Positions 1-9,238 of a stretch of 64,000 bases of DNA are shown in pieces. Position numbers and translations under genes: made by a program. Source of the DNA: Paenibacillus allorhizosphaerae (lineage in GTDB: Bacteria; Bacillota; Bacilli; Paenibacillales; NBRC-103111); contig NZ_CAJVCE010000003.1 in the NCBI RefSeq assembly GCF_910594985.1, positions 62,001-126,000 on the forward strand, given 5' to 3'. The notes under the pieces are model-generated. The model made no database searches. It saw only the letters and a list, made by a program, of their open reading frames with translations, and was not told the origin of the DNA. Each line of letters opens with the position of its first letter. The first letter of the stretch is position 1.

Positions 1-233
1 TGCGGAAATTTTTTACGGATTGCGTCGCCGAACTTCTCGTTGAACGCCTCCTCGGTCCAGCCGCTTCCGGAATAAATGACCAGATTGGCGGACTCGGTAC
101 CTGCGGACGGATTGGCGTTTGGCTGAGCTGACTCCGGTCCGGCAGCAGGCTGGTTATCTGACGAACAAGCGGTTAACACAACGAGAACGGTTAGCCCGAT
201 CAGCACGCTGCCGTACATGTTTCTCTTTCTCAT
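1..233 (-). CDS. ABC transporter sugar-binding lipoprotein, N-terminal part (runs off window)
   Basis: This is the amino-terminal 77 codons of an extracellular solute-binding protein; the rest lies beyond the left edge. It opens with basic residues, a hydrophobic stretch and a lipobox L-T-A-C with the lipidated cysteine at residue 23. A Ser/Pro/Asn/Ala-rich linker and then the sequence LVIYSGSGW follow, which is a typical first beta strand of family 1 binding proteins. The ATG is preceded by GGAGGGG. The protein would be anchored on the outer face of the membrane and deliver a ligand to an ABC permease not visible here. The substrate cannot be named. A cre-like box lies about 60 bases upstream. 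Confidence 0.85.
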   Translation of the reverse strand, partial: MRKRNMYGSVLIGLTVLVVLTACSSDNQPAAGPESAQPNANPSAGTESANLVIYSGSGWTEEAFNEKFGDAIRKKFP

Positions 234-293
234 TCGATCCCCTCCGTTATCATCGGTACATTCGGCGTATGAATCTGTATTAAAAAAATCATT

Positions 294-307
294 TGTAAGC
301 GCATACA
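294..307 (-). promoter_or_regulatory. cre-like box (candidate CcpA site)
   Basis: TGTAAGCGCATACA is a near-palindrome that differs from the cre consensus TGWAANCGNTNWCA at one position. It lies about 60 bases upstream of the start of the truncated binding-protein gene, a place where CcpA would repress transcription. Inferred from sequence only. Confidence 0.45.
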
Positions 308-361
308 ATTAAGGTGTAAGGAAGAAATGGCAACCGCCGCCTTCTTCCTTATTTCCTCCGT

Positions 362-2659
362 TTATGAGATCCGGACGAGCCGAGCCGAGCCGGGCTGAAG
401 CCCCAACCGCACCTGACCTTGGTGTCCGGAGCCGACCGGCTGTCCATTTGCCATATCGATGGCATCCGCCGCCTCCAGCGCAAGCGTTGCTTCGGTGCCG
501 CCGAAATTAGCGGCGAGCACGTACGTATGCGCGTCTGCGCCTTTCACACGAACCGCGCGGACTTCGCCCGTATCGTGCTGAATGGCCGCTACAAATGTGC
601 TGTCCGGTGCGGCGTAAGCACGGGTCGATTCGTGTTCTTCACCTGCCTGAATCACATAGGCGGCATCGACAATTACCTGCCCCGCTTCAACAGCCTGGAG
701 CCCCACTTCGAGCGGTCCGCACAGCTCGTCGGCGTACAGCATCCCTGTCGAACCCGCCGTGACGAGCTTCTCCTTCAGTCCGATCTGCCTGCGTCCCGGC
801 CGGTGTATCGACAATCCTTCCGTGCCGTATACGGCGACGATGCCGAGCCGATCGTCTACATTAACCCAACGGGATCCGGTCCGGATCGTCTCCTCCGCGC
901 TTCCCGCCCCCTGCAGCACAGCTTGCCCGCTTGCCCAATAATACGTGCGCTCGCTGCCGTTGAACAGATCGTTCGGCATCAGCAGGTTCAGCCCTTTTAC
1001 TTCATGGACGTACGTTCTGCGCGCGGCAGTCGCGTATTGGATCACGATCATGTGCGTGGCATCCGGCAGCGCCGCGCAGGCGATAGCACTGCGGGCGATC
1101 GGATGATCCTTCTGCCCTTCGGCCATTAGCCCTTGCGTCTGGACGAGGGTGCTCCCCCAGGTAATGAAGCCGCCGTCGAACATCGTACCGTCATGCTTCT
1201 CAAGCCGCTGCTCCGTCACTTTCCCGAGTCCGCGCAGCCGCGGGGACAAATTTTCCCGCCACTCCGCCATGTCGCTGGCGCCTGCCGGCAGACACAGCCC
1301 TTGCGGCTTCTCGGCCGACTCCCATACCCAGGAAGCGTCCCGCTTGGCGCTGCGATGCACGTAGGCACCGTGGTATGCGTCTTGCCAGCCTAGACCGGAC
1401 GAATCGCGGACGATGGGCGAGCTTGCGCAAGCTTGTTCCTTCCCGGCCGTTTCTAACGCGGCTCCAGCCTCTTCTTTCCAGCCGCCGGTTCCGCCGCGCA
1501 CGAGCCGCTTCCAAGCGAGACCCATGGAAAGCGCCACGGCGCGGTCCGATTCCAGCCTCGTGTAATAAAGCGGCGATGCTTGCTCCAGCGGCCCGCATCG
1601 CTCGGACAAAAACGTGCCGTCGCCGTTTCGAACCGTTTCTAGTTCGATTTGCTTCAGCCAGCCTTCCTCGAAGCGGGCGCAGTCGGGATCGCCGAGCACA
1701 TCGCCGATCATATGCCACACCGGGAGAACGTAGTCTTGACAATAAGTGTAGCGGACGCGCGTATCCCCGCCAATGCGCAGCAGCCTGCCGTCTTCGAAGG
1801 TGCACAGCTTGACGACGTCCCACAGCTCTTTCATATGATGATACAGCGCCTCTGGTGCCTGTATGCCCTTGCTCCGATACATGAAGTGAAGCATAGCCAT
1901 GTTGGACAGGCAGATCACCATGTAGCCGACATTCAAGTAACCGTGATGATTGAGCGATAACGTATCGAAGAAATTAGCACCGACAAACCGGTCGGCGATC
2001 TTCTTTCCGTCCATCACCGTTTCGTCATGCGCATCGGACGGTACGGATATCCCATTGATGAGGAAACCGAGCGCCTTCTCGCGATACGCTTCCGCCCGCG
2101 GGCAGTCCGTATACATAGCGAGCATACGGAGCATGAAAGCGCCGTTCCACAAGTTGCTTTCCGGCTTGTTATGGCCGTCTTTGGCCAGCAAACCGCCGAC
2201 GATCGGATAATGGTCGAGCAGCCAATCGCTCTCGGAAAGCAGCACCTTCCGCAGCAGCGTCTTGTCGGCATCCTGCAACAACGGACTCAGCGCATCGACG
2301 CCGTGCATCATCCGTTCCAAACCGAGCACGCTGATCCACGTATGCCCCCATGAGGCGTTGTCCGTGCAGTGATAGTCGCCTTCGATATGCGATTGCAGCG
2401 AATACCGGAGCATTCGCAGTGCGAGCTCCTGCAGCTCCCAACGCGATATCCCTGCCGCTGCGGCTTCGAATCGTGGATCGGCCGCCACGGTAGCGAAGGC
2501 GGCAAGCGCCTTTTGATTGGTCTGTACTCCCCAGGTATCTTCGCCAGTGCCGTAACAAGCAAGCTCGGGCCGGTCAGGAAAATAAATCACATGCTTCCGT
2601 GCGCCGTTTACCCATTTCTGAAGCAATGAAATGTAGATTTGCGTCGTATCGTTTGTCAT
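362..2659 (-). CDS. Heparinase II/III-like alpha/alpha-toroid protein
   Basis: This 765-residue protein has no signal peptide and is presumably cytoplasmic. The N-terminal half is helix-rich and carries toroid lyase signatures, including ESNLWNGAF and NHHGYLN, an Asn-His-Tyr cluster like those that line the cleft of toroid lyases. The C-terminal half is beta-rich, with WVNVDDRLG, as in the beta-sandwich part of heparinase-like proteins. The family call is by this pattern only; the exact polysaccharide lyase family and substrate are not resolved, and it could instead be a hydrolase with the same fold. It is transcribed divergently from an AraC-type regulator 170 bases away, so that regulator probably controls it. 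The gene stands alone on its strand, ahead of the binding-protein gene. Confidence 0.7.
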   Translation of the reverse strand: MTNDTTQIYISLLQKWVNGARKHVIYFPDRPELACYGTGEDTWGVQTNQKALAAFATVAADPRFEAAAAGISRWELQELALRMLRYSLQSHIEGDYHCTDNASWGHTWISVLGLERMMHGVDALSPLLQDADKTLLRKVLLSESDWLLDHYPIVGGLLAKDGHNKPESNLWNGAFMLRMLAMYTDCPRAEAYREKALGFLINGISVPSDAHDETVMDGKKIADRFVGANFFDTLSLNHHGYLNVGYMVICLSNMAMLHFMYRSKGIQAPEALYHHMKELWDVVKLCTFEDGRLLRIGGDTRVRYTYCQDYVLPVWHMIGDVLGDPDCARFEEGWLKQIELETVRNGDGTFLSERCGPLEQASPLYYTRLESDRAVALSMGLAWKRLVRGGTGGWKEEAGAALETAGKEQACASSPIVRDSSGLGWQDAYHGAYVHRSAKRDASWVWESAEKPQGLCLPAGASDMAEWRENLSPRLRGLGKVTEQRLEKHDGTMFDGGFITWGSTLVQTQGLMAEGQKDHPIARSAIACAALPDATHMIVIQYATAARRTYVHEVKGLNLLMPNDLFNGSERTYYWASGQAVLQGAGSAEETIRTGSRWVNVDDRLGIVAVYGTEGLSIHRPGRRQIGLKEKLVTAGSTGMLYADELCGPLEVGLQAVEAGQVIVDAAYVIQAGEEHESTRAYAAPDSTFVAAIQHDTGEVRAVRVKGADAHTYVLAANFGGTEATLALEAADAIDMANGQPVGSGHQGQVRLGLQPGSARLVRIS

Positions 2660-2829
2660 CGCAGTTCCTCTCCAATGGACATAGTGGGATAACCATCAAA
2701 TACTTACATATCCCCATCATAACAACCGTTCCCGCTGAAAAACATAAATAATATTTTTCTTTTCCTGTACAATATTTCGTTTTATACTCATATCAATGAA
2801 AGCGCATTCCACAAAGGGGGTGCCATTCC

Positions 2830-3660
2830 TTGCGAATGGAGAACATCGCTTATTTTCAGTACGGCCATGCGCGGTGGGTTGGTCACGGACCGATGACGAA
2901 ACCGTATCATTTGTTTATGTTCGTAGACAAGGGCAGTCTCGCCTATCGGGTCGAAGGCGTCCGCTATGTGCTGGAGCAGGGCGATATTTTGTATATGCGG
3001 GAAGGGGCCGAGCGGATCGGGGAAGCGGTGACGGAAGAGGCGCATTCCAAATTTTCCGTGCATTGGGCGGGTGACGGGCTGTTCGGGCATTTCCCCCATC
3101 TGGCCGACTGTGGGGCTATGCAGTTTCGCCCTGCTTCGCTGTTCGCTTATTTGAAGCAAACCTATTCGCATATGTACCAACAATGGATGCGGAAAGACTC
3201 GTACTACGAGCCGCTCTGCGAAGGCATGCTGCTGGAGTTGATGGCGCGGGTTCATCAGGACCATTCGGCGCAGCAGTATACCGGCAAGCAGGCGCGCGTC
3301 GTACGCCAGGTGCGCGACTATATTTTGCAATATTACCGCGAGCCTTTGTCGATTGACGAACTGGCGCATTTGACCGGTCGCGGTCCCTCCTATCTCATCA
3401 CCAGCTTCAAGAAGCATTACGGGATCACGCCGCTTGAATATATGCACCGGACGCGCATTTCCAAAGCGGAAGAACTGCTGCTCGAAACCGACTTCAACAT
3501 GGAGACGATCGCCGCCGAGCTCGGCTACTGCGACGCTTCGTATTTCAACCGGATGTTCAAGAAGATGGCCGGCATTACGCCGTCCGGATTCCGTAAACGC
3601 AACATTCCGCAGAGCGAGTCGGAGCTTTCTCATCGTTCCTTGACCGCCGATCCGATGTAA
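2830..3660 (+). CDS. AraC family transcriptional regulator
   Basis: A 276-residue regulator. Residues about 20-75 form a small cupin-like sensor half (for example LEQGDILYMREGAE). The C-terminal 100 residues hold the two helix-turn-helix motifs of the AraC family, including LSIDELAHLTGRGPSYL and METIAAELGYCDASYFNRMF, followed by the conserved KKMAGITPSGFRK. I take the TTG at 2830 because AAAGGGGGTG sits about ten bases before it; the ATG two codons later is the alternative. It is divergent from the heparinase-like gene and most likely activates it in response to a sugar. A cre-like half-match (2794-2808) overlaps the leader. Confidence 0.9.
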   Translation: MRMENIAYFQYGHARWVGHGPMTKPYHLFMFVDKGSLAYRVEGVRYVLEQGDILYMREGAERIGEAVTEEAHSKFSVHWAGDGLFGHFPHLADCGAMQFRPASLFAYLKQTYSHMYQQWMRKDSYYEPLCEGMLLELMARVHQDHSAQQYTGKQARVVRQVRDYILQYYREPLSIDELAHLTGRGPSYLITSFKKHYGITPLEYMHRTRISKAEELLLETDFNMETIAAELGYCDASYFNRMFKKMAGITPSGFRKRNIPQSESELSHRSLTADPM

Positions 3661-3726
3661 TGCATCGGCGCTTCTCGACACGATTTCTGCAATTTTATAG
3701 AGAGACATCTTGCCGCTGGTTGTTGA

Positions 3727-3996
3727 CTAAGCTCGTTGTCCGTTGCCATAAGTTTTGATTTCGCTGACCGTAACAACCGTATAGGCGGCATCGATATCTT
3801 TAGCGGCAATAGAAAAATTTGCTCCTTGCGTTTTAGGCTTCGTCTGGTCCGACTGGACGATAAGAATGCCTACACCAGTTTTTTATATGCCGCTTCAATC
3901 CCCCCAAAAACAGCAAAAAAAGCATAGATCCGCTAGCATTTCCTGATCGGTAAAGGCCTGAAATAGCTTATAAAGAAGTCGAAACCGGACGTCTTC
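3727..3996 (-). pseudogene. Degraded remnant of an unidentified gene
   Basis: Between the AraC gene and the flippase gene the minus strand still reads as protein-like sequence, but in two frames. The 5' part (up to about 3880) reads ...FTDQEMLADL...FGGIEAAYKK and then runs into a stop. After a one-base frame change the rest reads TGVGILIVQSDQTKPK...DIDAAYTVVTVSEIKTYG and ends at a TAG (3727-3729). The composition looks like real coding sequence and the frameshift marks decay. I do not recognise the family. The rest of this 450-base gap holds nothing else I can support. Confidence 0.4.
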
Positions 3997-4112
3997 CTAT
4001 TGCGCAAAATTTGATCATTGTAACCCGAAGCATGGTCTGGTACGATAAATCATCATAACTAGCGCCGGTTCTTCAATGATCAGCCGTCAAACAACAAGAG
4101 GTGGCCGCACGA

Positions 4113-5594
4113 ATGCACAAGCTATTGCTCCATTTGAACGAACATCAGCGATTTTTACTGCGCAACGTATCCATCATTGTCCTAGGTCTGTTCATTAATC
4201 AGATGCTGCAAACTGTGGGCAGCATCATCATTGCAAGAATGTTAAACGATCCGGTCAAATTCGGCGAAGTGAACTTGTTGCTGCAAATTTTCGGCATGAT
4301 CGCGCTTTTTCTGAACGTCGGCTTTAACTCTGCGCTTGTGTATACCTTCTCGACGGATGCACGGGAAGCGGTGCAAAATAAATTTCGGCTTGCGCTGGCA
4401 GGCAGCACATCCTTTGGAATCGTGATCAGTGTTGTGGTAGCGGCGCTCTCTCCCTTCCTTGCAAAAGTGTATCAACTGCCTGCTCTGCAGACGGCGCTCG
4501 CGCTCGGTTCCATCATGTTTGTGTTCAATTCCGTCGTCAATATGGGGGTATCCTCCTTTTCCGGCAACCGGAATTTCGTTACTCAAGCGGTTTTTATGGT
4601 GATCATGACCGTTTTCTCTACTCTAGGCACAATTGCAGGGGTCATCTGGCCGCTTTTTGGCGATCCGCTTTACCTATGGGGCGTTTCCTTCTGGATGGGC
4701 ATCGGGGCATTGCTCACAGCGCTTATTACCAGCTGGAGAGTGCAAAAAGTCCATCGGCCCAGATGGATTGGCAGCATTCCTTTGCCTGAACTATGGGGAA
4801 TGATGAAGTATGGGGTTCCGCTTTGGGCTGGGAATATTGCCAAAGCGTTTCAACAGCCGTTTCTGGTCATGATGATCGGCTCCAGCTCGGTTGTTGCCGT
4901 CGGCCATCTTGCCAATGCATCCCGCATTACCGGATTTATCGGTATTGTCACATGGGCGTTTATGATCGTTACTTTTCCCTTTGTTGCCGAAAGCTCGCAA
5001 GATCTGCAGGAAAGCAAACGACGGGGCACGCTCTGTATCCGTTACAATAACATCATCCTTTATCCGTTAACGCTGCTCATCTGCTGGTTTCCCGACCAGA
5101 TTAACGGATTTTTGTTCGGTTCGGATTACGCTACAGGCGAATCCGCCATCTATATCCGGCTGCTGGCGCTTGGCGTGTTTTTCTCTTCCGTCAGCAGGCT
5201 AGGAGGCAATATTCTTGCAGGGATCGGCCGGACGAAAGCGAATTTCTGGGTCATGATCGTAGCGGGGATTTTCGTAATTACACTTGTGCCTCTACTCGCT
5301 GCCGATAAACCCGTATGGGCGGTGTGGATCTATACCGCAGGCTGGGCTTTATCGGCGTTGTCCATGATCTGGTTTTTCTACCATGAAAGCTTTGCGCTGG
5401 ACTGGTGGGATGCGTATGGGGAGCCTCTGCTGCCGACGGTGCTCATGGGCATTATACTAATGATAGGGCAATCAATCGGAGTCGGATTTCCCGTATTTGT
5501 CGTTACAGCCGCTGTCGGCCTGTTTGCCGTCACGATATGGATCGAGACCAAAGCCTTCGCCCAAGTCAAAAAGGCTGTGTTACGAGGTCATTAA
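4113..5594 (+). CDS. Polysaccharide/lipid flippase-like membrane protein
   Basis: A 493-residue integral membrane protein with about 12-14 hydrophobic segments spread over the full length and small basic loops between them. This is the layout of the polysaccharide-exporter (Wzx/O-antigen flippase, MOP superfamily) group. The first segment follows QRFLLRNVSIIVLGLF, similar to the start of such flippases. The ATG at 4113 has AAGAGGTGG eight bases upstream and is preferred over the GTG at 4101, which lies inside that Shine-Dalgarno sequence. It would move lipid-linked glycans across the membrane, but no glycosyltransferases lie nearby, so the substrate is unknown. A GNAT gene follows 43 bases downstream on the same strand. 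Confidence 0.75.
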   Translation: MHKLLLHLNEHQRFLLRNVSIIVLGLFINQMLQTVGSIIIARMLNDPVKFGEVNLLLQIFGMIALFLNVGFNSALVYTFSTDAREAVQNKFRLALAGSTSFGIVISVVVAALSPFLAKVYQLPALQTALALGSIMFVFNSVVNMGVSSFSGNRNFVTQAVFMVIMTVFSTLGTIAGVIWPLFGDPLYLWGVSFWMGIGALLTALITSWRVQKVHRPRWIGSIPLPELWGMMKYGVPLWAGNIAKAFQQPFLVMMIGSSSVVAVGHLANASRITGFIGIVTWAFMIVTFPFVAESSQDLQESKRRGTLCIRYNNIILYPLTLLICWFPDQINGFLFGSDYATGESAIYIRLLALGVFFSSVSRLGGNILAGIGRTKANFWVMIVAGIFVITLVPLLAADKPVWAVWIYTAGWALSALSMIWFFYHESFALDWWDAYGEPLLPTVLMGIILMIGQSIGVGFPVFVVTAAVGLFAVTIWIETKAFAQVKKAVLRGH

Positions 5595-5637
5595 ACTCGC
5601 ACACTCCACAGCCCATATAAATGAAAGGATGCTGGGT

Positions 5638-6108
5638 ATGATCACTCGAACAGTAAGAGCATCGGATTATCCTGAAGTGATTGCCGTCATTAATGCGTGG
5701 TGGGGTGGCAGGAATATGGCTGATATGCTGCCCAAATTATTTTTTGTTCATTTTCAAAATACGAGCTTTATCGTAGAAGAAAAAGGACAGATCCTAGCTT
5801 TTCTCATTGGCTTTGTATCGCAAACCAATACCAACGAAGGTTATATCCATTTTGTCGGGGTTCATCCCGATCACAGGAAGAAAGGAATGGCCAAATGTTT
5901 ATACGAAACATTTTTTGGTAAAATAAAACCGTTAGGATGTAACACGGTCCGCTGCGTTACTTCACCCGTCAATAAAAATTCTATTATGTTTCATACGAAT
6001 CTAGGGTTTCAAGTTGAACAGGGGGATAGCGAAGTGGAGGGCATTTCCGTTCATACGAACTATGATGGAAAAGGAGAAAGCCGCGTATTGTTCGTAAAAA
6101 AAGTTTAG
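5638..6108 (+). CDS. GNAT family N-acetyltransferase
   Basis: A 156-residue single-domain acetyltransferase. The acetyl-CoA binding motif A is visible as VGVHPDHRKKGMAKCLYETF, with the Arg/Lys-x-x-Gly-Met/Ile-Ala pattern near residue 85. Conserved strands lie on both sides, and the C-terminal NKNSIMFHTNLGFQVEQGD is typical of the fold. The start at 5638 is chosen because AAAGGA is spaced eight bases before it; an in-frame ATG nine bases earlier is less well placed. It would transfer an acetyl group to an amine of an unknown small molecule or protein. It may be cotranscribed with the flippase gene. Confidence 0.85.
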   Translation: MITRTVRASDYPEVIAVINAWWGGRNMADMLPKLFFVHFQNTSFIVEEKGQILAFLIGFVSQTNTNEGYIHFVGVHPDHRKKGMAKCLYETFFGKIKPLGCNTVRCVTSPVNKNSIMFHTNLGFQVEQGDSEVEGISVHTNYDGKGESRVLFVKKV

Positions 6109-6154
6109 CAAACACCATAAGTGGTCTATTACGCTTCCATGACGCATTCCTCCT

Positions 6155-6523
6155 TTAGGCTTTGGCTTTCATTATTTTTCTTTGCCCCAATAAAACAATC
6201 AAACTTAGCAGCAGAAGAACCAATGGCATCATGGCAACGCCAAACCCTTGACCCGCTTGGAGATGCGTAAATACGGCCCCGGCCATCACAATGATCAAAA
6301 CGCCACTAACCACAGGGACTATCTTATGCCACCAATATCCCAGTATTAATCCCGCTGCCGAGAGAACTTCTACTCCCCCTACAACATACATGAACCCGGT
6401 GCCATACCCGTAAATATTATTAAATGCTTCTACCTGTGCGGGATCTCCGCTTAATTTCATAAACCCGAATAAAAGGAACCCAACCCCAAGCAAGCCTTGC
6501 AAAATTCGAACAGTCCATTTCAT
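6155..6523 (-). CDS. DoxX-like four-helix membrane protein
   Basis: A 122-residue protein with four hydrophobic segments. It starts with RILQGLLGVGFLLFGFMKL, the conserved first helix of the DoxX family, followed by GYWWHKIVP and a C-terminal basic tail. DoxX-like proteins are membrane components linked in some bacteria to redox stress and thiol homeostasis; the molecular role in Firmicutes is not settled. It lies 52 bases downstream of the histidine kinase gene on the same strand and may be the last gene of that cassette. An AGGAGG-like sequence precedes the ATG. Confidence 0.8.
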   Translation of the reverse strand: MKWTVRILQGLLGVGFLLFGFMKLSGDPAQVEAFNNIYGYGTGFMYVVGGVEVLSAAGLILGYWWHKIVPVVSGVLIIVMAGAVFTHLQAGQGFGVAMMPLVLLLLSLIVLLGQRKIMKAKA

Positions 6524-6575
6524 TTCTATACTTCCTCCTTGAAAACGTTATTTATAGCGCTACGTAATTTGACCG

Positions 6576-7481
6576 TTATCTGTCCCATTCGCAGATCATG
6601 ACTAATTTAGTATCTTTTAATTCAGAAGTCAGTTTGCCCTGCATTTTTATCATAAGGCTCTTAGCGATCGATAATCCCAAACCCGTGCCCTTTTCGGATC
6701 TTATTTTATCCCCTTTATAAAATCGATCAAAAAGAAATACAAGATCATTTTCACTTAACCGGCTAACCGCGTTGCTGACGATCAGCTGTACGGAAGAATG
6801 CGATTGTTCTAGGCTAATCGATACGTTTCCGTCGGAGTGTTTAATGGCATTATTTATTAAATTTTCAACCACGCGTTTTACTGCGGACGGATCAGCTATG
6901 ATGCTTATCTCTTCCTCTGGAATTTGAAGCTCCGGCTCAAGGTTGTGATGATTAAATTGATCGTAAAAGCCGACCAATACTTCCAAAAGCAGTTGGTTCA
7001 GCTTGATTTTTTCCAGCTTTAGCGGATAATCTTCCGATTCGATGAGCGATAATTCAAAAAAGTCTTTCAATAACGCTTTTAATCGGAGCGCCCCAGTTTT
7101 AATGGTCGTAATATACTGCTTTCGTGTTTCTGAAGGTAACTCATCCGACTCCAAAAATTGAATATATCCCAAAATCGAGGTCATCGGTGTACGAATATCA
7201 TGCGATATATTGGCAATCGCCTGTTTCAATTCGTTTTCTTTATGCCGTTTTTCTGCATTGGCCTGAACGGTGAAATCGATTTGATGATTAATTTCAACCG
7301 CGAGCTCTTCAAAGTCTTTATCATAATAGGACATATCGATTTTCTTACCGGTCTTTTTGGAGTTGTACTGACGTAATTGCTTGGTCGCACTTTTTATTTC
7401 TTTTTTTAACAAATAAAAGCGAGTGAGAAAAAATAAGGCGACCAGCACCGAAATGAATACAATATAGATCATCATCCTCAC
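6576..7481 (-). CDS. Sensor histidine kinase of an ABC-transporter-linked two-component system
   Basis: A 301-residue kinase with a single N-terminal membrane helix (residues 4-25) and almost no extracellular part. A helical linker leads to a HisKA domain with ANISHDIRTPMTSILGY, where His94 is the expected phosphorylation site. The HATPase domain shows the N box (VVENLINNAIKHS) and the G box (EKGTGLGLSIAKSL). The small sensor region suggests that it detects its signal at or within the membrane, or through the transporter encoded beside it. Gene order is regulator, ATPase, permease, kinase on one strand, as in peptide-antibiotic or lantibiotic immunity modules. The partner regulator is at 9239-9931. 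Confidence 0.9.
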   Translation of the reverse strand: MRMMIYIVFISVLVALFFLTRFYLLKKEIKSATKQLRQYNSKKTGKKIDMSYYDKDFEELAVEINHQIDFTVQANAEKRHKENELKQAIANISHDIRTPMTSILGYIQFLESDELPSETRKQYITTIKTGALRLKALLKDFFELSLIESEDYPLKLEKIKLNQLLLEVLVGFYDQFNHHNLEPELQIPEEEISIIADPSAVKRVVENLINNAIKHSDGNVSISLEQSHSSVQLIVSNAVSRLSENDLVFLFDRFYKGDKIRSEKGTGLGLSIAKSLMIKMQGKLTSELKDTKLVMICEWDR

Positions 7482-7492
7482 CCGCTTTCTTA

Positions 7493-8242
7493 TTACTTGA
7501 TTTCCTTTTTTTGAAACACGAAACCGCCTATAAGTCCGAAAATAACAAAAGTTACGATGGGTACGATCATTAATTTAATCACATCACCGCTACCCAAATT
7601 AAATTTGCTAATGTCTAACACCAGTTTAAAGGCAGAATAATTATAGATCGTTTCGATTAAAGTAAATTTCTGACCTAACGTGTACATAATACTATCAAAA
7701 AGAGAGAAAAATATGATCAAAAAGCCAATCGTCTTGCCGCTATCTGTAAATAGGATGGCAGCTAAAGCCATAATCGACGCAAAGGCCGATGCATAGAGGA
7801 TGGTAAATCCGACGGTCTGAATAAAATAATCGAGTCCCGGCATATCATGGAACCCATAAAAAATAGTTCCAACCAGTGTCAATCCCATAGGAAAGGATAA
7901 TGAAATAATTACAGTACCAAATGAAAATACGATTAATTTAGCAAAATAAATACGGATTCTGCCGTTACCGGAAGTACCGATACTTTTCATTGTACCGATA
8001 GAATATTCGTTGGAGATAAAGAAACCTGCAAGAATGCAAGGCACAAACTTCACGATATAGCTGTTTCCCCCTTCCAGACCTACTGCAGCATATAACTCTT
8101 TTATAGATACGGAAGGAGTTTTCAAAACAACGAAGATCAGCACAAGATACGAAACAGCTGCCGCGATTAATCCAATGACCAATGACCAAAAAATTCGGTC
8201 TTTCCTCAGTTTAAATAATTCAGATCTCAACAAATTACTCAT
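7493..8242 (-). CDS. ABC transporter permease (ABC-2/lantibiotic-immunity type)
   Basis: A 249-residue membrane protein with six hydrophobic segments. Charged residues come first (LLRSELFKLRKDRIFW, the usual amphipathic start of ABC-2 permeases), and it ends in a short basic tail. It begins eight bases inside the 3' end of the ATPase gene, so the two are translationally coupled and form one transporter. In BcrB- and LanE/G-type systems such permeases remove peptide antibiotics from the membrane; that function is inferred from layout, not from specific residues. Confidence 0.85.
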   Translation of the reverse strand: MSNLLRSELFKLRKDRIFWSLVIGLIAAAVSYLVLIFVVLKTPSVSIKELYAAVGLEGGNSYIVKFVPCILAGFFISNEYSIGTMKSIGTSGNGRIRIYFAKLIVFSFGTVIISLSFPMGLTLVGTIFYGFHDMPGLDYFIQTVGFTILYASAFASIMALAAILFTDSGKTIGFLIIFFSLFDSIMYTLGQKFTLIETIYNYSAFKLVLDISKFNLGSGDVIKLMIVPIVTFVIFGLIGGFVFQKKEIK

Positions 8243-9158
8243 GCTTGCCGCCCCCGATCCGATTGGTAAAATACGTTTCCAAATCTTCCCCGATCGGCAT
8301 GAATTGTTCGATAATCAACCCTTCATCCGTCAGTGTTTTGGATACTTTACCTGGGGCATGAACATGCTCAAACAGTTTTATCGTTCCGTCAGGCAATACT
8401 TCATAACGAGTAGACCTGAGCTGAGTTTCGATCACCGCTGCCGCTTTATCCGTGTTATCCACATTAATATGGATATACTTTTGGCACTTCTCGTTAAGTT
8501 CATTGACAGTTAATTGCTCCAGCAATTGCCCTCTATGAATAATGCCGAAATGCGTAGCAAGCAAGTGGAGTTCCGTTAAAATATGGCTTGAAATTAAAAT
8601 GGTAATTCCATACTCTTGATTCAGCTTTTTCAATAACTCCCGGATTTCGACTACGCCCATGGGGTCAAGTCCATTGATCGGTTCATCAAGAATTAAAAAT
8701 TCCGGATCTCCTAATAGCGCAATGCCGAGACCAAGCCGTTGTTTCATCCCGAGGGAAAAATTTTTCGCCTTCTTTTTTCCTGTATCTTGCAGTCCAACAA
8801 GAGAAAGTGTTTTTTCAATGCAGGCTTTCCCGGGAATCCCTTTTAACAACCTGTGCGCTTCCAGATTTTCAGCGGCACTCATATGCGGATACAATGCAGG
8901 GCCCTCGATAATCGTCCCGATTCGCTTTCTAGCCTGAATAAGCTCCTGTTCGTTGCTGCATCCGAATAATTCTAGCTTCCCTTTGGTTGGAAAAGCAAGG
9001 CCGGTTACGACCCTAATGAATGTTGATTTGCCCGCGCCGTTTTGCCCGATAAACCCGTAGATGGATCCCTTTTTTATAGAAAGATCCACCTTATTCAGAG
9101 CCAATTGATCTTTGTATCGCTTGGACAAACCGCTTGTTTTTAGAACATAATCGCCCAT
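8235..9158 (-). CDS. ABC transporter ATP-binding protein (BcrA-like)
   Basis: A 307-residue ATPase. The Walker A motif is GQNGAGKST near residue 38, the signature is FSLGMKQRLGLG near residue 133, and Walker B is FLILDEP followed by NGLDPMGV. An H-loop histidine lies in ILISSHIL. The C-terminal 90 residues form the extra domain found in BcrA-type subunits that pair with ABC-2 permeases. A good AGGAGG precedes the ATG. The gene overlaps the permease gene by eight bases and follows the response regulator by 80 bases. Confidence 0.92.
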   Translation of the reverse strand: MGDYVLKTSGLSKRYKDQLALNKVDLSIKKGSIYGFIGQNGAGKSTFIRVVTGLAFPTKGKLELFGCSNEQELIQARKRIGTIIEGPALYPHMSAAENLEAHRLLKGIPGKACIEKTLSLVGLQDTGKKKAKNFSLGMKQRLGLGIALLGDPEFLILDEPINGLDPMGVVEIRELLKKLNQEYGITILISSHILTELHLLATHFGIIHRGQLLEQLTVNELNEKCQKYIHINVDNTDKAAAVIETQLRSTRYEVLPDGTIKLFEHVHAPGKVSKTLTDEGLIIEQFMPIGEDLETYFTNRIGGGKHE

Positions 9159-9214
9159 TTATTTTACCTCCTTATATAATACTTTTTAGTGTAGGAAGCA
9201 AAACATAAGAAAGG

Positions 9215-9231
9215 CTTAAGATGGTTCTTAA
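9215..9231 (-). promoter_or_regulatory. Direct repeat TTAAG-N7-TTAAG, possible response-regulator box
   Basis: On the minus strand TTAAGAACCATCTTAAG contains two TTAAG copies offset by 12 bases. It lies between the response regulator and the ATPase gene, just upstream of the transporter. OmpR-type regulators of lantibiotic loci bind paired pentamers with similar spacing, so this may be a target of the neighbouring regulator. The repeat is simple and AT-rich, so chance is possible. Confidence 0.25.
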
Positions 9232-9238
9232 AAAAAGC

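Noticed and set aside
1200..1823. Long minus-strand frame inside the heparinase-like gene
   Set aside because: It is a shifted reading of the same strand, Arg-rich and of low complexity, without a ribosome site; the overlapping gene explains it.
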